A stretch of 64,000 nt of DNA, from assembly GCA_003214055.1 (NCBI GenBank), contig QCMD01000001.1, forward strand, positions 124,001-188,000, read 5' to 3'. The position numbers were made by a program, and so were the translations under genes. The stretch comes from Prochlorococcus sp. AG-418-K17. GTDB lineage: Bacteria; Cyanobacteriota; Cyanobacteriia; PCC-6307; Cyanobiaceae. Under the pieces are notes generated by a model. The model saw nothing but the letters and a program-made list of their open reading frames with translations. It ran no database searches and was not told the DNA's origin. Shown piece after piece: positions 9,470-19,827 of the stretch. The first letter of the stretch is position 1. Each line of letters starts with the position of its first letter.

Positions 9470-11046
9470 TGTTAAGGGAGCCATTTTCGCATGAATCTAT
9501 ATCGATAAACGAATGGGATGTAATTGTTATTGGTGCTGGTGCTGCAGGTTTAATGACTTGTCTAGAGTTACCCTCTAAACTCAAGGTACTACTTTTAAAT
9601 AGAAATACCAGCAAGATATCTTCGAGTAGATGGGCACAGGGAGGTATAGCCTCAGTTGTAAGACCAGATGACTCATTTGATTTACATGCAGAAGATACCT
9701 TGAAAGCTGGAGATGGACTTTGTGATATAAAGGCTGTAGAAATGCTTGTTAAAGAAGCACCAGAATGTGTTGATAGATTACAAAATTTAGGTATGATTTT
9801 TGATCAGAATTTTGATCAATTAGCAACTACTTTAGAGGCAGCTCATTCAAGAAGAAGGGTACTCCATGTCAAAGATAGAACTGGAAGAGCTTTAGTTGAG
9901 GTTCTGGAAGATCATGTTGAGAATAAAAAAAACATTCTCCATTGCAGAGGTGTTCGCGTAACTGAATTACTTATTAGAAATAATGAATGTAAGGGAGTGC
10001 AGGTACTAGATGGATCTAATTTATATTGGATTACTTCTAAAGCGGTTGTTTTAGCAACTGGTGGTGGTGGTCACCTATTTACTAATACTACCAATCCCGC
10101 TCAATCTTCTGGAGAGGGAATTGCACTTGCATGGAGAGCAGGTACTGCTATTGAAGATCTAGAGTTTATACAATTTCATCCTACTGCATTAAAATTTTAT
10201 GGAGCTCCTTGTTTTTTAATATCTGAGGCGCTCAGAGGTGAAGGAGCAGTTTTAGTTGATAAAAATGGTGAAAGTCCTGTTAAAAATTTACAAAATAGAG
10301 ATTTAGCAACTAGAGATCAAGTTAGTAGAGCAATAATGTCAAATATGCGAATCAACAATATTGATCATGTGGGTTTAGATCTTAGATATATTGATCCAGA
10401 AAAAATCGTTAAAAGATTTCCAACAATTTTAAGTAGATGCCAGGATTATGGTGTTAATCCTCTAAACGAGGTAATTCCTGTTGCACCAGCAGCCCACTAT
10501 TGGATGGGAGGAGTGAGTACTGACTTGAATGCATCATCCACTACAAAAGGATTATATGCTGTAGGGGAGGTTGCCTCTACTGGAGTTCATGGTGCCAATA
10601 GATTAGCAAGTAACTCACTTATGGAATGTCTAGTTTTTGCTAGAAAGATGAAATCTATTATTTTAAATAGTCCATTAAAAATTAGCAATTTAGAGAGATC
10701 TACTAAAGATTTGTATATTCAAGATCCTCAAGAAGATCAAATATCAAGCATAGTTGATAAAATTGATAATTTAAGAAAATTGTGCTGGACTAATTTAGGA
10801 GTATCCCGTACAAAAAAAAATATGAATGAATTTTTGAAAAATATTAAAACCGATATTCAAAAATTACAGAAAAATTCTTTGCTTAATAGTCTAAAAGAAA
10901 TTCAAATTGAGCAAAAAATTAAACTTAATGAACCTAATAGAAGAAAACTCAATCTTTTGCTTGATTTACAAAATAGACAAATTACAACATCAATTTTGTT
11001 GAATGCTTGTTTATTCAGAGAAGAGAGCAGGGGGGGGGCATCATAG
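9469..11046 (+). CDS. nadB: L-aspartate oxidase, C-terminus truncated by a +1 shift at a G9 tract; conserved C-terminus continues to 11137 in another frame
   Basis: VIGAGAAGLMTCLELP, SSRWAQGGIA, HGANRLASNSLMECLVF; ends ...REESRGGAS*, whereas the G8 reading gives RGGHHRDDFPKKHLNWECHTRQQLGKGINKRFIKN*. Confidence 0.93.
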   Translation: MLREPFSHESISINEWDVIVIGAGAAGLMTCLELPSKLKVLLLNRNTSKISSSRWAQGGIASVVRPDDSFDLHAEDTLKAGDGLCDIKAVEMLVKEAPECVDRLQNLGMIFDQNFDQLATTLEAAHSRRRVLHVKDRTGRALVEVLEDHVENKKNILHCRGVRVTELLIRNNECKGVQVLDGSNLYWITSKAVVLATGGGGHLFTNTTNPAQSSGEGIALAWRAGTAIEDLEFIQFHPTALKFYGAPCFLISEALRGEGAVLVDKNGESPVKNLQNRDLATRDQVSRAIMSNMRINNIDHVGLDLRYIDPEKIVKRFPTILSRCQDYGVNPLNEVIPVAPAAHYWMGGVSTDLNASSTTKGLYAVGEVASTGVHGANRLASNSLMECLVFARKMKSIILNSPLKISNLERSTKDLYIQDPQEDQISSIVDKIDNLRKLCWTNLGVSRTKKNMNEFLKNIKTDIQKLQKNSLLNSLKEIQIEQKIKLNEPNRRKLNLLLDLQNRQITTSILLNACLFREESRGGAS

Positions 11047-11126
11047 GGATGATTTTCCGAAAAAACATTTAAATTGGGAATGCCATACTAGGCAACAATT
11101 AGGCAAAGGGATTAATAAAAGATTTA

Positions 11127-12062
11127 TTAAAAATTAAGATCTCCCTTATAGTCAGTTTTTGTTGCTAATTCATTCAAATCACGAGTACCACTAATTATTT
11201 CTCCATTTATTTCCCAAGAAGGAAATCCACTGATTCCTTTCGTTTGGCATAATTCATACTCATTATTTTTACCATCTTTAGCACATTCAACTACTTTTAA
11301 TTCTTTAACTGCTTCTATACCAAATAATTGTTTCTGATCGTGGCAATGCGGGCACCAGTATGCGCTATACATAACAATATTGTTTTCACTTAAAAATTTT
11401 GCAAACTTTATTTTCTGGGGTGAGCTTGAAGTGGTAATTATTGGTGATACATTTTCAGTGGGGCTCGCAACATCAATAGCATTAGAGGGGTCAACGTTTG
11501 TTGACCAAATTAGGCCTCCCAAAAAGACACTAATGGCTACAATAAAACCTCTAAAAATCATTGGTTCTCTACTTTCGAACTTTGCTCCAATCATAGAAAT
11601 TATAAAGATAGAAAACGATAAAATTGCTGAAAGTATACAAAAAAGGCAATATGCTTGAATCTTAAAAAACATTATATTTATCAATAAAAAGCTAAATGTT
11701 GATGACGCACAAGAAATAAGAAATACTAACCACCATAAAATCTTATTTAATTTTTCTTTTGGGGAAATTAAATTAAGCGAAAGTATTATTGTTATTACTA
11801 ATATTGATAAATACGTTATAAATCCAGCTAATGAGAGAGGTATATTCACTTGATTATTTTCAAATAAAGTACCCCAAGGACTATTTAAAACTGTTTCACA
11901 ACCATTTTGAATTCCTGGGCATGAAAGCGAAGTAAATAATCCCCAGTTTTTTAAAGTAATCGAACCTGTGTCAACTATACCTATAGTGGCAAGAATTGCG
12001 ATTATGATTTTTGGCCATTTCAAATCCTTTTTATTTCTTCTATTTAAAGTCTTTAGGGCCAT
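11127..12062 (-). CDS. VKOR family protein fused to thioredoxin-like domain
   Basis: CPGIQNGCETVLNSPWG, YCLFCILSA, then YSAYWCPHCHDQKQLF. Confidence 0.9.
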   Translation of the reverse strand: MALKTLNRRNKKDLKWPKIIIAILATIGIVDTGSITLKNWGLFTSLSCPGIQNGCETVLNSPWGTLFENNQVNIPLSLAGFITYLSILVITIILSLNLISPKEKLNKILWWLVFLISCASSTFSFLLINIMFFKIQAYCLFCILSAILSFSIFIISMIGAKFESREPMIFRGFIVAISVFLGGLIWSTNVDPSNAIDVASPTENVSPIITTSSSPQKIKFAKFLSENNIVMYSAYWCPHCHDQKQLFGIEAVKELKVVECAKDGKNNEYELCQTKGISGFPSWEINGEIISGTRDLNELATKTDYKGDLNF

Positions 12063-12107
12063 AAAAGATGAAAGTTTGTTATTTACATTATCTATCCTAA
12101 TATTATC

Positions 12108-13532
12108 TTGGCATTAGAGTTATATACGAAATGCTGTTTTAATCTTAAAATTTTTATTTTTCAAGTTGTGAAACAAAATAGTCGTAATGTAAAAGAAAAA
12201 AAACTATCTAAGATTGCATTCAGTCATGTTGGCTGTGAGAAAAATCTTGTTGATACTGAACATATGCAAGGCTTATTAGATAAAGAGGGTTATGAAGTTG
12301 ACAGTAATATAAATGATGCAAATGTAGTTGTTGTAAATACTTGCAGTTTTATTGAAACAGCTAGAGAAGAATCTATTAGAAAAATTTTAGAATATACAAA
12401 TCAAGGAAAGGAAGTAATAGTTGCAGGCTGTATGGCACAGCATTTTAAAGATGAGCTTTTAAAAGAAATCCCTGAAATAAAAGGTTTGGTTGGAACAGGA
12501 GATTATCAAAAGATAGCCAAAGTTTTAGACAGAGTAGAAAAAGGGGAAATCGTTAATGAAGTATCAAAAATACCTGAATTTATTGCAGATGAGGAAATGC
12601 CTCGTTTTGTAAATAAAAATAAATTTGTTGCTTATCTTCGCATTGCAGAAGGCTGCAACTATAATTGCGCTTTTTGTATTATTCCTAAGTTGAGAGGTCC
12701 TCAAAGAAGTAGAACAATGGAATCTATAGTTTCAGAAGCCAAAAGTCTTGCAAAAAAGGGTATTCAAGAAATCATATTAATTAGTCAAATAACAACTAAT
12801 TATGGTCAAGATATTTATGGAAAACCATCATTAGCCAAACTTTTGAATGAGCTTTCTAAAGTTCCAATTCCTTGGATAAGGATACATTATGCTTATCCAA
12901 CAGGTTTAACTTATGAAGTTATTAGAGCTTTCAAAGATTCAAAAAATATAGTCCCTTACTTTGATTTGCCACTTCAGCATAGTCATCCAGATGTGTTGAA
13001 GAGTATGAATAGACCTTGGCAAGCTTCTTTGAATGAATCAATTTTGGAGAAAATTAGACAAGAAATTCCATCTGCTGTATTAAGAACTAGTCTAATTGTT
13101 GGTTTCCCAGGAGAAAAAAAAGAACATTTTGAACATCTTCTCGAATTTTTGGATAGGCATAAATTTGATCATGTGGGAGTGTTTATTTTTTCTCCTGAGG
13201 AAGGAACTGCAGCTTTTCATTTACCAAATAAAGTATCTCCAAAGGTTGCAGAGGCAAGAAAAGATAACGTTATTTCAGTTCAACAAAATATCTCTAAAGA
13301 TAAAAATCAGACATATATTGGTTCAAAAATGGAGATTTTGGTAGAAAAAATATCAGACAATAACGAATTAATAGGTCGGTCCTATAATTTCGCTCCTGAA
13401 ATTGACGGAACTGTAATTTTATCTGTTAAAGATAAAATTGATTTGAAAAATTATATAGGTAAATTTGTTGAAGCAGACATTTCTTTTGCTGATGAATATG
13501 ATTTATATGGAGAGATTATTAAAATTTTGTAG
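12108..13532 (+). CDS. rimO: Ribosomal protein S12 methylthiotransferase (true start probably nearer 12168)
   Basis: [40 protein letters not shown] domain. Confidence 0.92.
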   Translation: MALELYTKCCFNLKIFIFQVVKQNSRNVKEKKLSKIAFSHVGCEKNLVDTEHMQGLLDKEGYEVDSNINDANVVVVNTCSFIETAREESIRKILEYTNQGKEVIVAGCMAQHFKDELLKEIPEIKGLVGTGDYQKIAKVLDRVEKGEIVNEVSKIPEFIADEEMPRFVNKNKFVAYLRIAEGCNYNCAFCIIPKLRGPQRSRTMESIVSEAKSLAKKGIQEIILISQITTNYGQDIYGKPSLAKLLNELSKVPIPWIRIHYAYPTGLTYEVIRAFKDSKNIVPYFDLPLQHSHPDVLKSMNRPWQASLNESILEKIRQEIPSAVLRTSLIVGFPGEKKEHFEHLLEFLDRHKFDHVGVFIFSPEEGTAAFHLPNKVSPKVAEARKDNVISVQQNISKDKNQTYIGSKMEILVEKISDNNELIGRSYNFAPEIDGTVILSVKDKIDLKNYIGKFVEADISFADEYDLYGEIIKIL

Positions 13533-13537
13533 TTTTT

Positions 13538-13630
13538 TTAAATTAATTTAACTGCTCTTAAGAGCTTATCTAATGCGAAAGCAGCTCCAAAACCAAAACC
13601 AATAAATGCAAAATAGAAAATAATGTTCAT
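13538..13630 (-). CDS. 30-aa single-TM microprotein, PetL/PetM-like photosynthetic subunit candidate
   Basis: MNIIFYFAFIGFGFGAAFALDKLLRAVKLI; LRAxKLI ending resembles PetL; not in track. Confidence 0.55.
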   Translation of the reverse strand: MNIIFYFAFIGFGFGAAFALDKLLRAVKLI

Positions 13631-13694
13631 TAATTTTTTTACTTTTATTTAATTTAACATCAGATGAAAAGATTAGATTTTTTCGTTTAATTTC

Positions 13695-14081
13695 TTAATC
13701 TTGGATATATGGTAATTTTTTGTATAAACATTCTTCTGCTTTTTGCAGTTCCCTGCCTATATATAGTGCATGATCGAATCTGGTTATTAAGTCATTTCTT
13801 TCTTCAGTGATCATTATTCCAAGTTGTTTCGCACTAATACCTTTAAAAACTTCATTACTAACTCTTTTATTTTGAGAGTCGCATTTAATTGGTTCATTTG
13901 TTTCTGGGTCAAGCGCATATCCCTCATCATTAATATTATTAAGAAAGTGCTCTAAAATTATTTTATTTTCTTCTAAATCTACTTTGATAATAAAATAACC
14001 GTTTGGATCTAAATCTATATATCGGTTCGATAGGTTATTATCAATAATTGTTTTTTCATCGAAATTGTTCTTAGAATCCAT
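13695..14081 (-). CDS. Conserved hypothetical protein (DUF4346-like)
   Basis: 128-aa ORF: DPNGYFIIKVDLEENKIILEHF; family uncertain. Confidence 0.6.
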   Translation of the reverse strand: MDSKNNFDEKTIIDNNLSNRYIDLDPNGYFIIKVDLEENKIILEHFLNNINDEGYALDPETNEPIKCDSQNKRVSNEVFKGISAKQLGIMITEERNDLITRFDHALYIGRELQKAEECLYKKLPYIQD

Positions 14082-14142
14082 TCTTAGAAGTTAATAAAAA
14101 ACTACATTACTAATATAATCTTTGGTAAAGCCGAATAATTTT

Positions 14143-15297
14143 TTATTTAAAGGGTATAGATTTATTTTCAAAATCAATTTCCATCTCGGTTTGTTTATTT
14201 ACTTCATTTAGCCAAGGATAAATTATATTTTCCATATTTTTGTCAAACCACTTATGCATGCTAACGGTGCTTTTTGCAAAAAAACCTCTCCGTCTTTTAT
14301 GTTTACCACCCGCTCCAGGATCAAAAAAATGGATACTATTTTTTATTGCCCATTCAATTGGTTGGTAATAGCATAATTCAAAATGTAAATTAGATATTTC
14401 TTCTTGACTACCCCAATATCTACCCCATAAGTTGTTTTCATTTTTAACGCACATCGACATAGCAAAAATTTCATTTGAATCATGTTTTGATGCACTAAAA
14501 AGTAAAAGATTTTTTTTATTATCAACCAGTGTTTCGAAAAATGTAGATGTTAGATATTTACTTCCCCAAACTCCCCACCTCGAACAATGCTGTTCATAAA
14601 AATTATGCATTTTTTTGAGGATTTCTTGGTTAATATCACCTTCATTAAAAATTTCTACTTTAATTTCTTGTTTAGTAATTGATTTCCTCTCTTTTTTTAT
14701 ATTTTTTCTCTGATTAGAGTTAAATCTAGATAGAAATTCGTCAAATGTTTTTTCTCCATTACTCCTCCATTCACTGCTGGAGTTTATCCATTCATAGTAT
14801 CCCAAAGATTTAAGATGGTTTCCCCAGCTTTCATCAATATATAAATAATTACAACTTAGGATTTTGTTTGTAATCGCAAAGCTTTCGATATGGTTTATAA
14901 GTAAATTTGTAATTTCTTTCTTGTCTTTATTTTTTTTATAAAGAAATTGATATCCATTTACAGGACTATAAGGACTCATTCCAATTAATTTAGGGTAATA
15001 ATTTAAATTCAGCTCTTGAGCCAATCTTGCAAATGATTGGTCAAAAATGAATTCTCCATAGCTATGATTTTTTAAAAAAAGTGGGGCAATTCCTGTTATT
15101 TCTTCATTTTCATAAGCAACAAAATATAGAGGCTGCCAACCAGTTTCTCTTGAAACACTTTTTGATATCTCAAGGTTTTTAATCCAAGTCCATTCATAAA
15201 ATGGATTATTAATTTCATTTGCTAATTCATTCCATATCTCCTTGGAGATTTCCTTAATTGACAATTTTACTTCAACTTTATGTATTTTTTGATTCAT
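14143..15297 (-). CDS. GNAT/FemAB-like N-acyltransferase (DUF482 type)
   Basis: FLSRFNSNQRKNIKKERKSI and FDPGAGGKHKRRRGF. Confidence 0.8.
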   Translation of the reverse strand: MNQKIHKVEVKLSIKEISKEIWNELANEINNPFYEWTWIKNLEISKSVSRETGWQPLYFVAYENEEITGIAPLFLKNHSYGEFIFDQSFARLAQELNLNYYPKLIGMSPYSPVNGYQFLYKKNKDKKEITNLLINHIESFAITNKILSCNYLYIDESWGNHLKSLGYYEWINSSSEWRSNGEKTFDEFLSRFNSNQRKNIKKERKSITKQEIKVEIFNEGDINQEILKKMHNFYEQHCSRWGVWGSKYLTSTFFETLVDNKKNLLLFSASKHDSNEIFAMSMCVKNENNLWGRYWGSQEEISNLHFELCYYQPIEWAIKNSIHFFDPGAGGKHKRRRGFFAKSTVSMHKWFDKNMENIIYPWLNEVNKQTEMEIDFENKSIPFK

Positions 15298-15314
15298 TTA
15301 TTGATGAAACTATT

Positions 15315-15965
15315 TCAAATTTTTTTGTAATGAACATGGATTTCATTATTCATTAAATTTTTAATTGATTTTATTTCCCATAGCCTTTTGAGATTAAAAA
15401 TCGTATTTGTTTGTTCTGGAGGGATCCATGTATATCTACCTCCAATAATTCGTGGAATTATTGTAATTTTTATATCTGTTATTAGATCCTCTTTTATAAA
15501 TGAATTTATAAGTTTTGCACCTCCTAAAAGAGCTAAATCATTTATCCTTTGTTTTTTGAGTGAAATTAAAGTTTTTTCCCATGAATCTTCGAAAAAGAGT
15601 TCTTTCTCGAATTCATTATTCGACGAATTATCAACTTTACTTGAGCTTATTAGCCATCTTCTAATTGGTTGACGAAAGTATTTCCAATTACTATTAAATT
15701 TTTTGCTATTTGAAGCAACTATAGAAATTGGTTGGCTTTTTGATATATTTACTTCATTATTATCAGTGAGATTTTTAACTAGGTAAGTTGATTGATGAGC
15801 TAATAAAGTACCTAAACCAAAAATGGTGGCGTCAACCATTGATAAGTTTTGATTTAATATTTTTTTATCTTCATCGCTTCCAAGATGTGATTCTCCACCT
15901 CCAGGAAATGCAATTCTCCCATCAAGACTTGATGCTATAACAATTATTACTCTTGGGATATTCAA
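15315..15965 (-). CDS. RibD C-terminal (dihydrofolate-reductase-like) domain protein
   Basis: VIIVIASSLDGRIAFPGG, LALLGGAKLINSF. Confidence 0.8.
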   Translation of the reverse strand: MNIPRVIIVIASSLDGRIAFPGGGESHLGSDEDKKILNQNLSMVDATIFGLGTLLAHQSTYLVKNLTDNNEVNISKSQPISIVASNSKKFNSNWKYFRQPIRRWLISSSKVDNSSNNEFEKELFFEDSWEKTLISLKKQRINDLALLGGAKLINSFIKEDLITDIKITIIPRIIGGRYTWIPPEQTNTIFNLKRLWEIKSIKNLMNNEIHVHYKKI

Positions 15966-16900
15966 GTTTGCGTGACTAAACTATTTTCAAATTCCAACTT
16001 AAACGAATTGGTTAACTTTTGATCAACATAAATTTCTGCAGCATTATTTGGACTCTCCTGGAGTCTTATTTTGTGTAATGTTGCACCAAGGTTATGTATT
16101 GGTTTTTTAAGAATATCAGAAATATATAAAGCTATATTTTCAGCAGTTGGAACACAATTATGGAAAAATTCGATGTCTTTATTAAGAAAAGTATGATCTA
16201 GTTGTTCAACAACTAAATCGTTAATTATCTCTTGGAGGGCAGATAAGTCGCAAACCATTCCTGTTCTTTTATCAATTTCTCCTTTTACAGTTATATCGAC
16301 AAGATAGTTATGACCATGTCCATTAACTCTGGCACATTTCCCATAGATTTTTTTATTTTCATCAAAGGATATCTCTTCTTTTGCAAGTCTATGAGCGGCT
16401 GCAAAATGAGTTTGTACTGTTAAAAATGCTTCCATGTTTTTTCCAAAATAATCTGCCCATAAATTTGGGTTTTCATAAAGTCTTAGACTTGTAAGAGGTA
16501 AATCATCCTTCAGACGACTCCAAATGACCTTTACTAATGCTTCAGTTGTTGGAAGTATACCCTCTTGATTATTAACATTAAATTCAGGCCAGACATCATT
16601 TAAAAAACGAAAATCTAATTGTCCAGTAACCTTATCTTTAATAGAGTGTTTTACATCAGAGAGATTAAGTACCATTCCATCAGAGTCTAGTTCTCCACCC
16701 ATTGAAACAATAAGTTCATAATTATGACCATGACCTGGTGCAATACTGCACTTTCCAAAAAGAGATAAATTTTCTTCTGGACTTTTTTCAGGAAGCCAAT
16801 AACGGTGACTAGAACTAAAGCAGGCACGTCGAGTTATGACGCATTCACGTCCTTTTCCATGAGATGGTTTGGATTGTGTAGAAGTCATACCTGTCTGCAA
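15962..16900 (-). CDS. Tandem two-domain 6-pyruvoyl-tetrahydropterin synthase / QueD family protein
   Basis: Two copies of FxxxHR...GKCxxxxGHGHNY and LDxxFLN. Confidence 0.88.
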   Translation of the reverse strand: MQTGMTSTQSKPSHGKGRECVITRRACFSSSHRYWLPEKSPEENLSLFGKCSIAPGHGHNYELIVSMGGELDSDGMVLNLSDVKHSIKDKVTGQLDFRFLNDVWPEFNVNNQEGILPTTEALVKVIWSRLKDDLPLTSLRLYENPNLWADYFGKNMEAFLTVQTHFAAAHRLAKEEISFDENKKIYGKCARVNGHGHNYLVDITVKGEIDKRTGMVCDLSALQEIINDLVVEQLDHTFLNKDIEFFHNCVPTAENIALYISDILKKPIHNLGATLHKIRLQESPNNAAEIYVDQKLTNSFKLEFENSLVTQT

Positions 16901-16938
16901 TAATACTATCTTAAGGTTTTAAATACGCTTTTGTCTTT

Positions 16939-17496
16939 ATGGAACAATCCATTATCGAAAAAACATTTCATGCTATTAGGGGCAGAAGCATATTTTTAAT
17001 AGGAATGATGGGTTCTGGTAAGTCACAAACTGGTTTAAAGTTGGCTGAATTATTGAAGTATAAATTCATTGATTTAGATTCATTAATAGAGAAGTTGGCA
17101 AAAAAATCTATCAATCAAATTTTTAAGGATGAAGGAGAAGAGAATTTCCGCGAATTAGAAGCAAACTGCCTTAAAGAAACTATCAAAATTCCTTCATTAG
17201 TAATCTCAACTGGGGGAGGAATAGTTACCAAATCGGAAAACTGGGGAATCTTAAGACAGGGAATAATTGCTTGGATAGATATCGACAAAGATATAGCAAT
17301 TGAAAGATTGAAAAATGAAATTGAAAATAGGCCACTTCTTCAGGGAAAGAATCTAAATGATTTATATATGAGCATTTTTCAATCTAGAGAAAATTTGTAT
17401 TCTCAAGCAGATTTAAGAATTCAAGTAAAAAAAGAAAATATTGAAGAAGTTGCTATGAAAATAATTAATGCAATTCATAAAGAAATAATCAGTTAA
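16939..17496 (+). CDS. aroK: Shikimate kinase
   Basis: IFLIGMMGSGKSQTGLKLAE, FIDLDSLIE, STGGGIV. Confidence 0.92.
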   Translation: MEQSIIEKTFHAIRGRSIFLIGMMGSGKSQTGLKLAELLKYKFIDLDSLIEKLAKKSINQIFKDEGEENFRELEANCLKETIKIPSLVISTGGGIVTKSENWGILRQGIIAWIDIDKDIAIERLKNEIENRPLLQGKNLNDLYMSIFQSRENLYSQADLRIQVKKENIEEVAMKIINAIHKEIIS

Positions 17497-17750
17497 TCTG
17501 GTTCAATTCTTACTGCAAACCATTTGATAACGTATCCTAATTTTATTTCTAATTCATAAGTGCTTTCCAATAATTCTTCAAAAAATTCCTGATCAGTATC
17601 TTCTATATTTTGATATATTGTCTTTGTTTCTGTCTTACTGAGCCAATTCTTCAACCATAAAATTGCTTCTTGCTTTGATGCAATTTTTTCTTTTGAATCT
17701 GGCTCTAATAGTACATAATGATCTGATGCTCTTATTAGTGGATTTGACAT
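17493..17750 (-). CDS. CRR7-like (chlororespiratory reduction 7) protein
   Basis: HYVLLEPD...IKWFAVRIEPD; family from recall. Confidence 0.65.
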   Translation of the reverse strand: MSNPLIRASDHYVLLEPDSKEKIASKQEAILWLKNWLSKTETKTIYQNIEDTDQEFFEELLESTYELEIKLGYVIKWFAVRIEPD

Positions 17751-17751
17751 A

Positions 17752-18459
17752 ATGAAGATTCTTCTTGGATTAATTCTTTGCTTGATTTTTCAAGTAATTT
17801 TTTTAGAAAATTCTTTTGCTCTAGTAGATTCTAACGTACGAGAGTTTTTGGAAAATCGTGTAAATCAATGGCCAGAATTATATTTGCCAAATTTTAAATT
17901 ATCAGATACTTCTAAGGATTTAATTTATCCTAAATGGTTCGAGGGGAATTGGCTTGTTACTTCTCAAGATATAGTTAATGATTCAGAAGAGCCAATTATT
18001 TATAAAGTAAATTTCTTTAAGAATGATTCAGATTTAATTGTTGGTAATCGTGCAAAAAATTCTGAATCTATTGGAAAAGCAATATTTGGTGAAACCTTAA
18101 TCAAGGTTGTAAATGATCCTCAATCTATTAATAATCAAATTACTTATTTAAAAGATGATTTTTATATTGATTCAAGAATTACAGGGAGAAATCAGATCCA
18201 AGATAATGATATTTTTTTCGCAGATGAGCTAGTGATACAAACAGCACATAAGCCAGGTGCTTCACGGATTAATCAGGTAGAGACCATTAGTAAATTTCAA
18301 AAATGTTCCGAAGAAATATTGGAAGTTGATAATTCAATCAAACCATCAATTTGTGGAGTGCAATATGTGGCTTCTTATGGTTCAAAAGTTGGTGATCCTT
18401 CTATTCATGCTATAAAAACAAATAAATATAAATTGAAGTTTGAATTTATTGAAAGTTAG
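17752..18459 (+). CDS. Conserved cyanobacterial secreted protein (DUF6816-like)
   Basis: Signal peptide; LIYPKWFEGNWLVTSQ. Confidence 0.65.
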   Translation: MKILLGLILCLIFQVIFLENSFALVDSNVREFLENRVNQWPELYLPNFKLSDTSKDLIYPKWFEGNWLVTSQDIVNDSEEPIIYKVNFFKNDSDLIVGNRAKNSESIGKAIFGETLIKVVNDPQSINNQITYLKDDFYIDSRITGRNQIQDNDIFFADELVIQTAHKPGASRINQVETISKFQKCSEEILEVDNSIKPSICGVQYVASYGSKVGDPSIHAIKTNKYKLKFEFIES

Positions 18460-19171
18460 CACTAAAAAGATATTCTTCTAAGTTGTTCCTCCAAATGAAA
18501 AGATTTTCTAAATAAGGGTTGTTTATGTATTCTTGGCTCCCCTCTCCTGAAAGAATTGGTCCTGCAGACTTTGGAAATTTAATCAGGGATAATTGAGCAG
18601 CAATTGAAATATCTGCAATTGATAAACTATCTCCAACTAAATATTTCTTGTTAATCAAGGATTTTGATAAAGCTTCCAGTAATTTTTGGAGTTCTAAATT
18701 ATCTTTAGAAGACAAAACTACATTAGAAATTTTACTAAGATTTTCAAAAGGTAATTTATCAACAATACTTTTAACTGAAGAAGGTATTTCATCTGGAAGT
18801 AATGCAGTTCTTAGCTTTGGATTTTCTATTGCAGATTTTATTAAAGCTTTTCTACAAGTTGTAGCCATTGTAGTATCTGCCCAATCTTCAATTACTTTGC
18901 ACTGTGCAAATAATATTGGATCCTCCGGAAAAAGTGGATTGTTTTCATTTTTTTTATCTATATATTCGCAAATAGTTGAAGAGTCATTAATAACTTGATC
19001 ATTACTATCGACTATTACAGGTACTTGTTTTTGACCTGATAATTTAAAGATTTCAAATTGACCTATTCCAGGTGTTACTTCTTCAACTCGATATTGTAGT
19101 TTTTTTGCATGAAGAGCCATTCTTGTTTTTAAACAAAAAGCACTATGCCTAAATTGATATAATGTAATCAT
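18446..19171 (-). CDS. Glutathione S-transferase family protein
   Basis: LYQFRHSAFCLKTRMAL, QKQVPVIVD, YLVGDSLSIADISI. Confidence 0.88.
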   Translation of the reverse strand: MITLYQFRHSAFCLKTRMALHAKKLQYRVEEVTPGIGQFEIFKLSGQKQVPVIVDSNDQVINDSSTICEYIDKKNENNPLFPEDPILFAQCKVIEDWADTTMATTCRKALIKSAIENPKLRTALLPDEIPSSVKSIVDKLPFENLSKISNVVLSSKDNLELQKLLEALSKSLINKKYLVGDSLSIADISIAAQLSLIKFPKSAGPILSGEGSQEYINNPYLENLFIWRNNLEEYLFSANFQ

Positions 19172-19216
19172 GCTGTTTAATGTTTGTTAAAACTTAGCTA
19201 AAAAAGTAATCTATTT

Positions 19217-19435
19217 GTGGAGCTGATGGGCGAATTTTTCTCTAATGTTGCGAGATATCCAAAGTATTTGATATCTATCATTGTTGGGGGACTTGTAGCT
19301 TTGCTTGAACCTTTATTCAAGAATAGATCAAATCCACTAACAATAGTAGGTTTGATATCTTCTGTCTTAAGTGCTTTCATAACTGTTTATTTTGTCTTGC
19401 AAGCGATGACAAACCCAATAAATTTACAATCATAA
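19217..19435 (+). CDS. DUF751 (Ycf33-like) small membrane protein
   Basis: FFSNVARYPKYLISIIVGG. Confidence 0.75.
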   Translation: MELMGEFFSNVARYPKYLISIIVGGLVALLEPLFKNRSNPLTIVGLISSVLSAFITVYFVLQAMTNPINLQS

Positions 19436-19827
19436 TGCCAAATAATTACCGTCTTGCAAAAGTTTCTTCTCTTTTGAAAAAAGAAATAACCCTAATTTTG
19501 CAGAATGATTTAGAAAATGATCTTTTTAGAGATCATTTCGTCAATATTTCTAAGATTGATTTATCAGGTGATTTGCAACACTGTAAAATTTATATAACTT
19601 CAACTGCTCAAGAGAAAGTGAGGAAAGAGATTGTTGAAAAATTGAATACTGCTAAAAGCTCAATAAGGCATAGTTTAGGAAAAAGAATTGAGATGAGAAG
19701 AGTTCCAGAGATAATTTTTAAAGATGATGTTGTTCTTGATAAAGGATTATCAGTCTTGAAACTTCTCGATGAATTAAAAAAACAAAATCAAAATCATGAT
19801 GTTGAGGACAAGGATGTCAAAAGTTGA
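19435..19827 (+). CDS. rbfA: Ribosome-binding factor A
   Basis: VSSLLKKEITLILQ, RHSLGKRIEMRRVPEIIF. Confidence 0.92.
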   Translation: MPNNYRLAKVSSLLKKEITLILQNDLENDLFRDHFVNISKIDLSGDLQHCKIYITSTAQEKVRKEIVEKLNTAKSSIRHSLGKRIEMRRVPEIIFKDDVVLDKGLSVLKLLDELKKQNQNHDVEDKDVKS

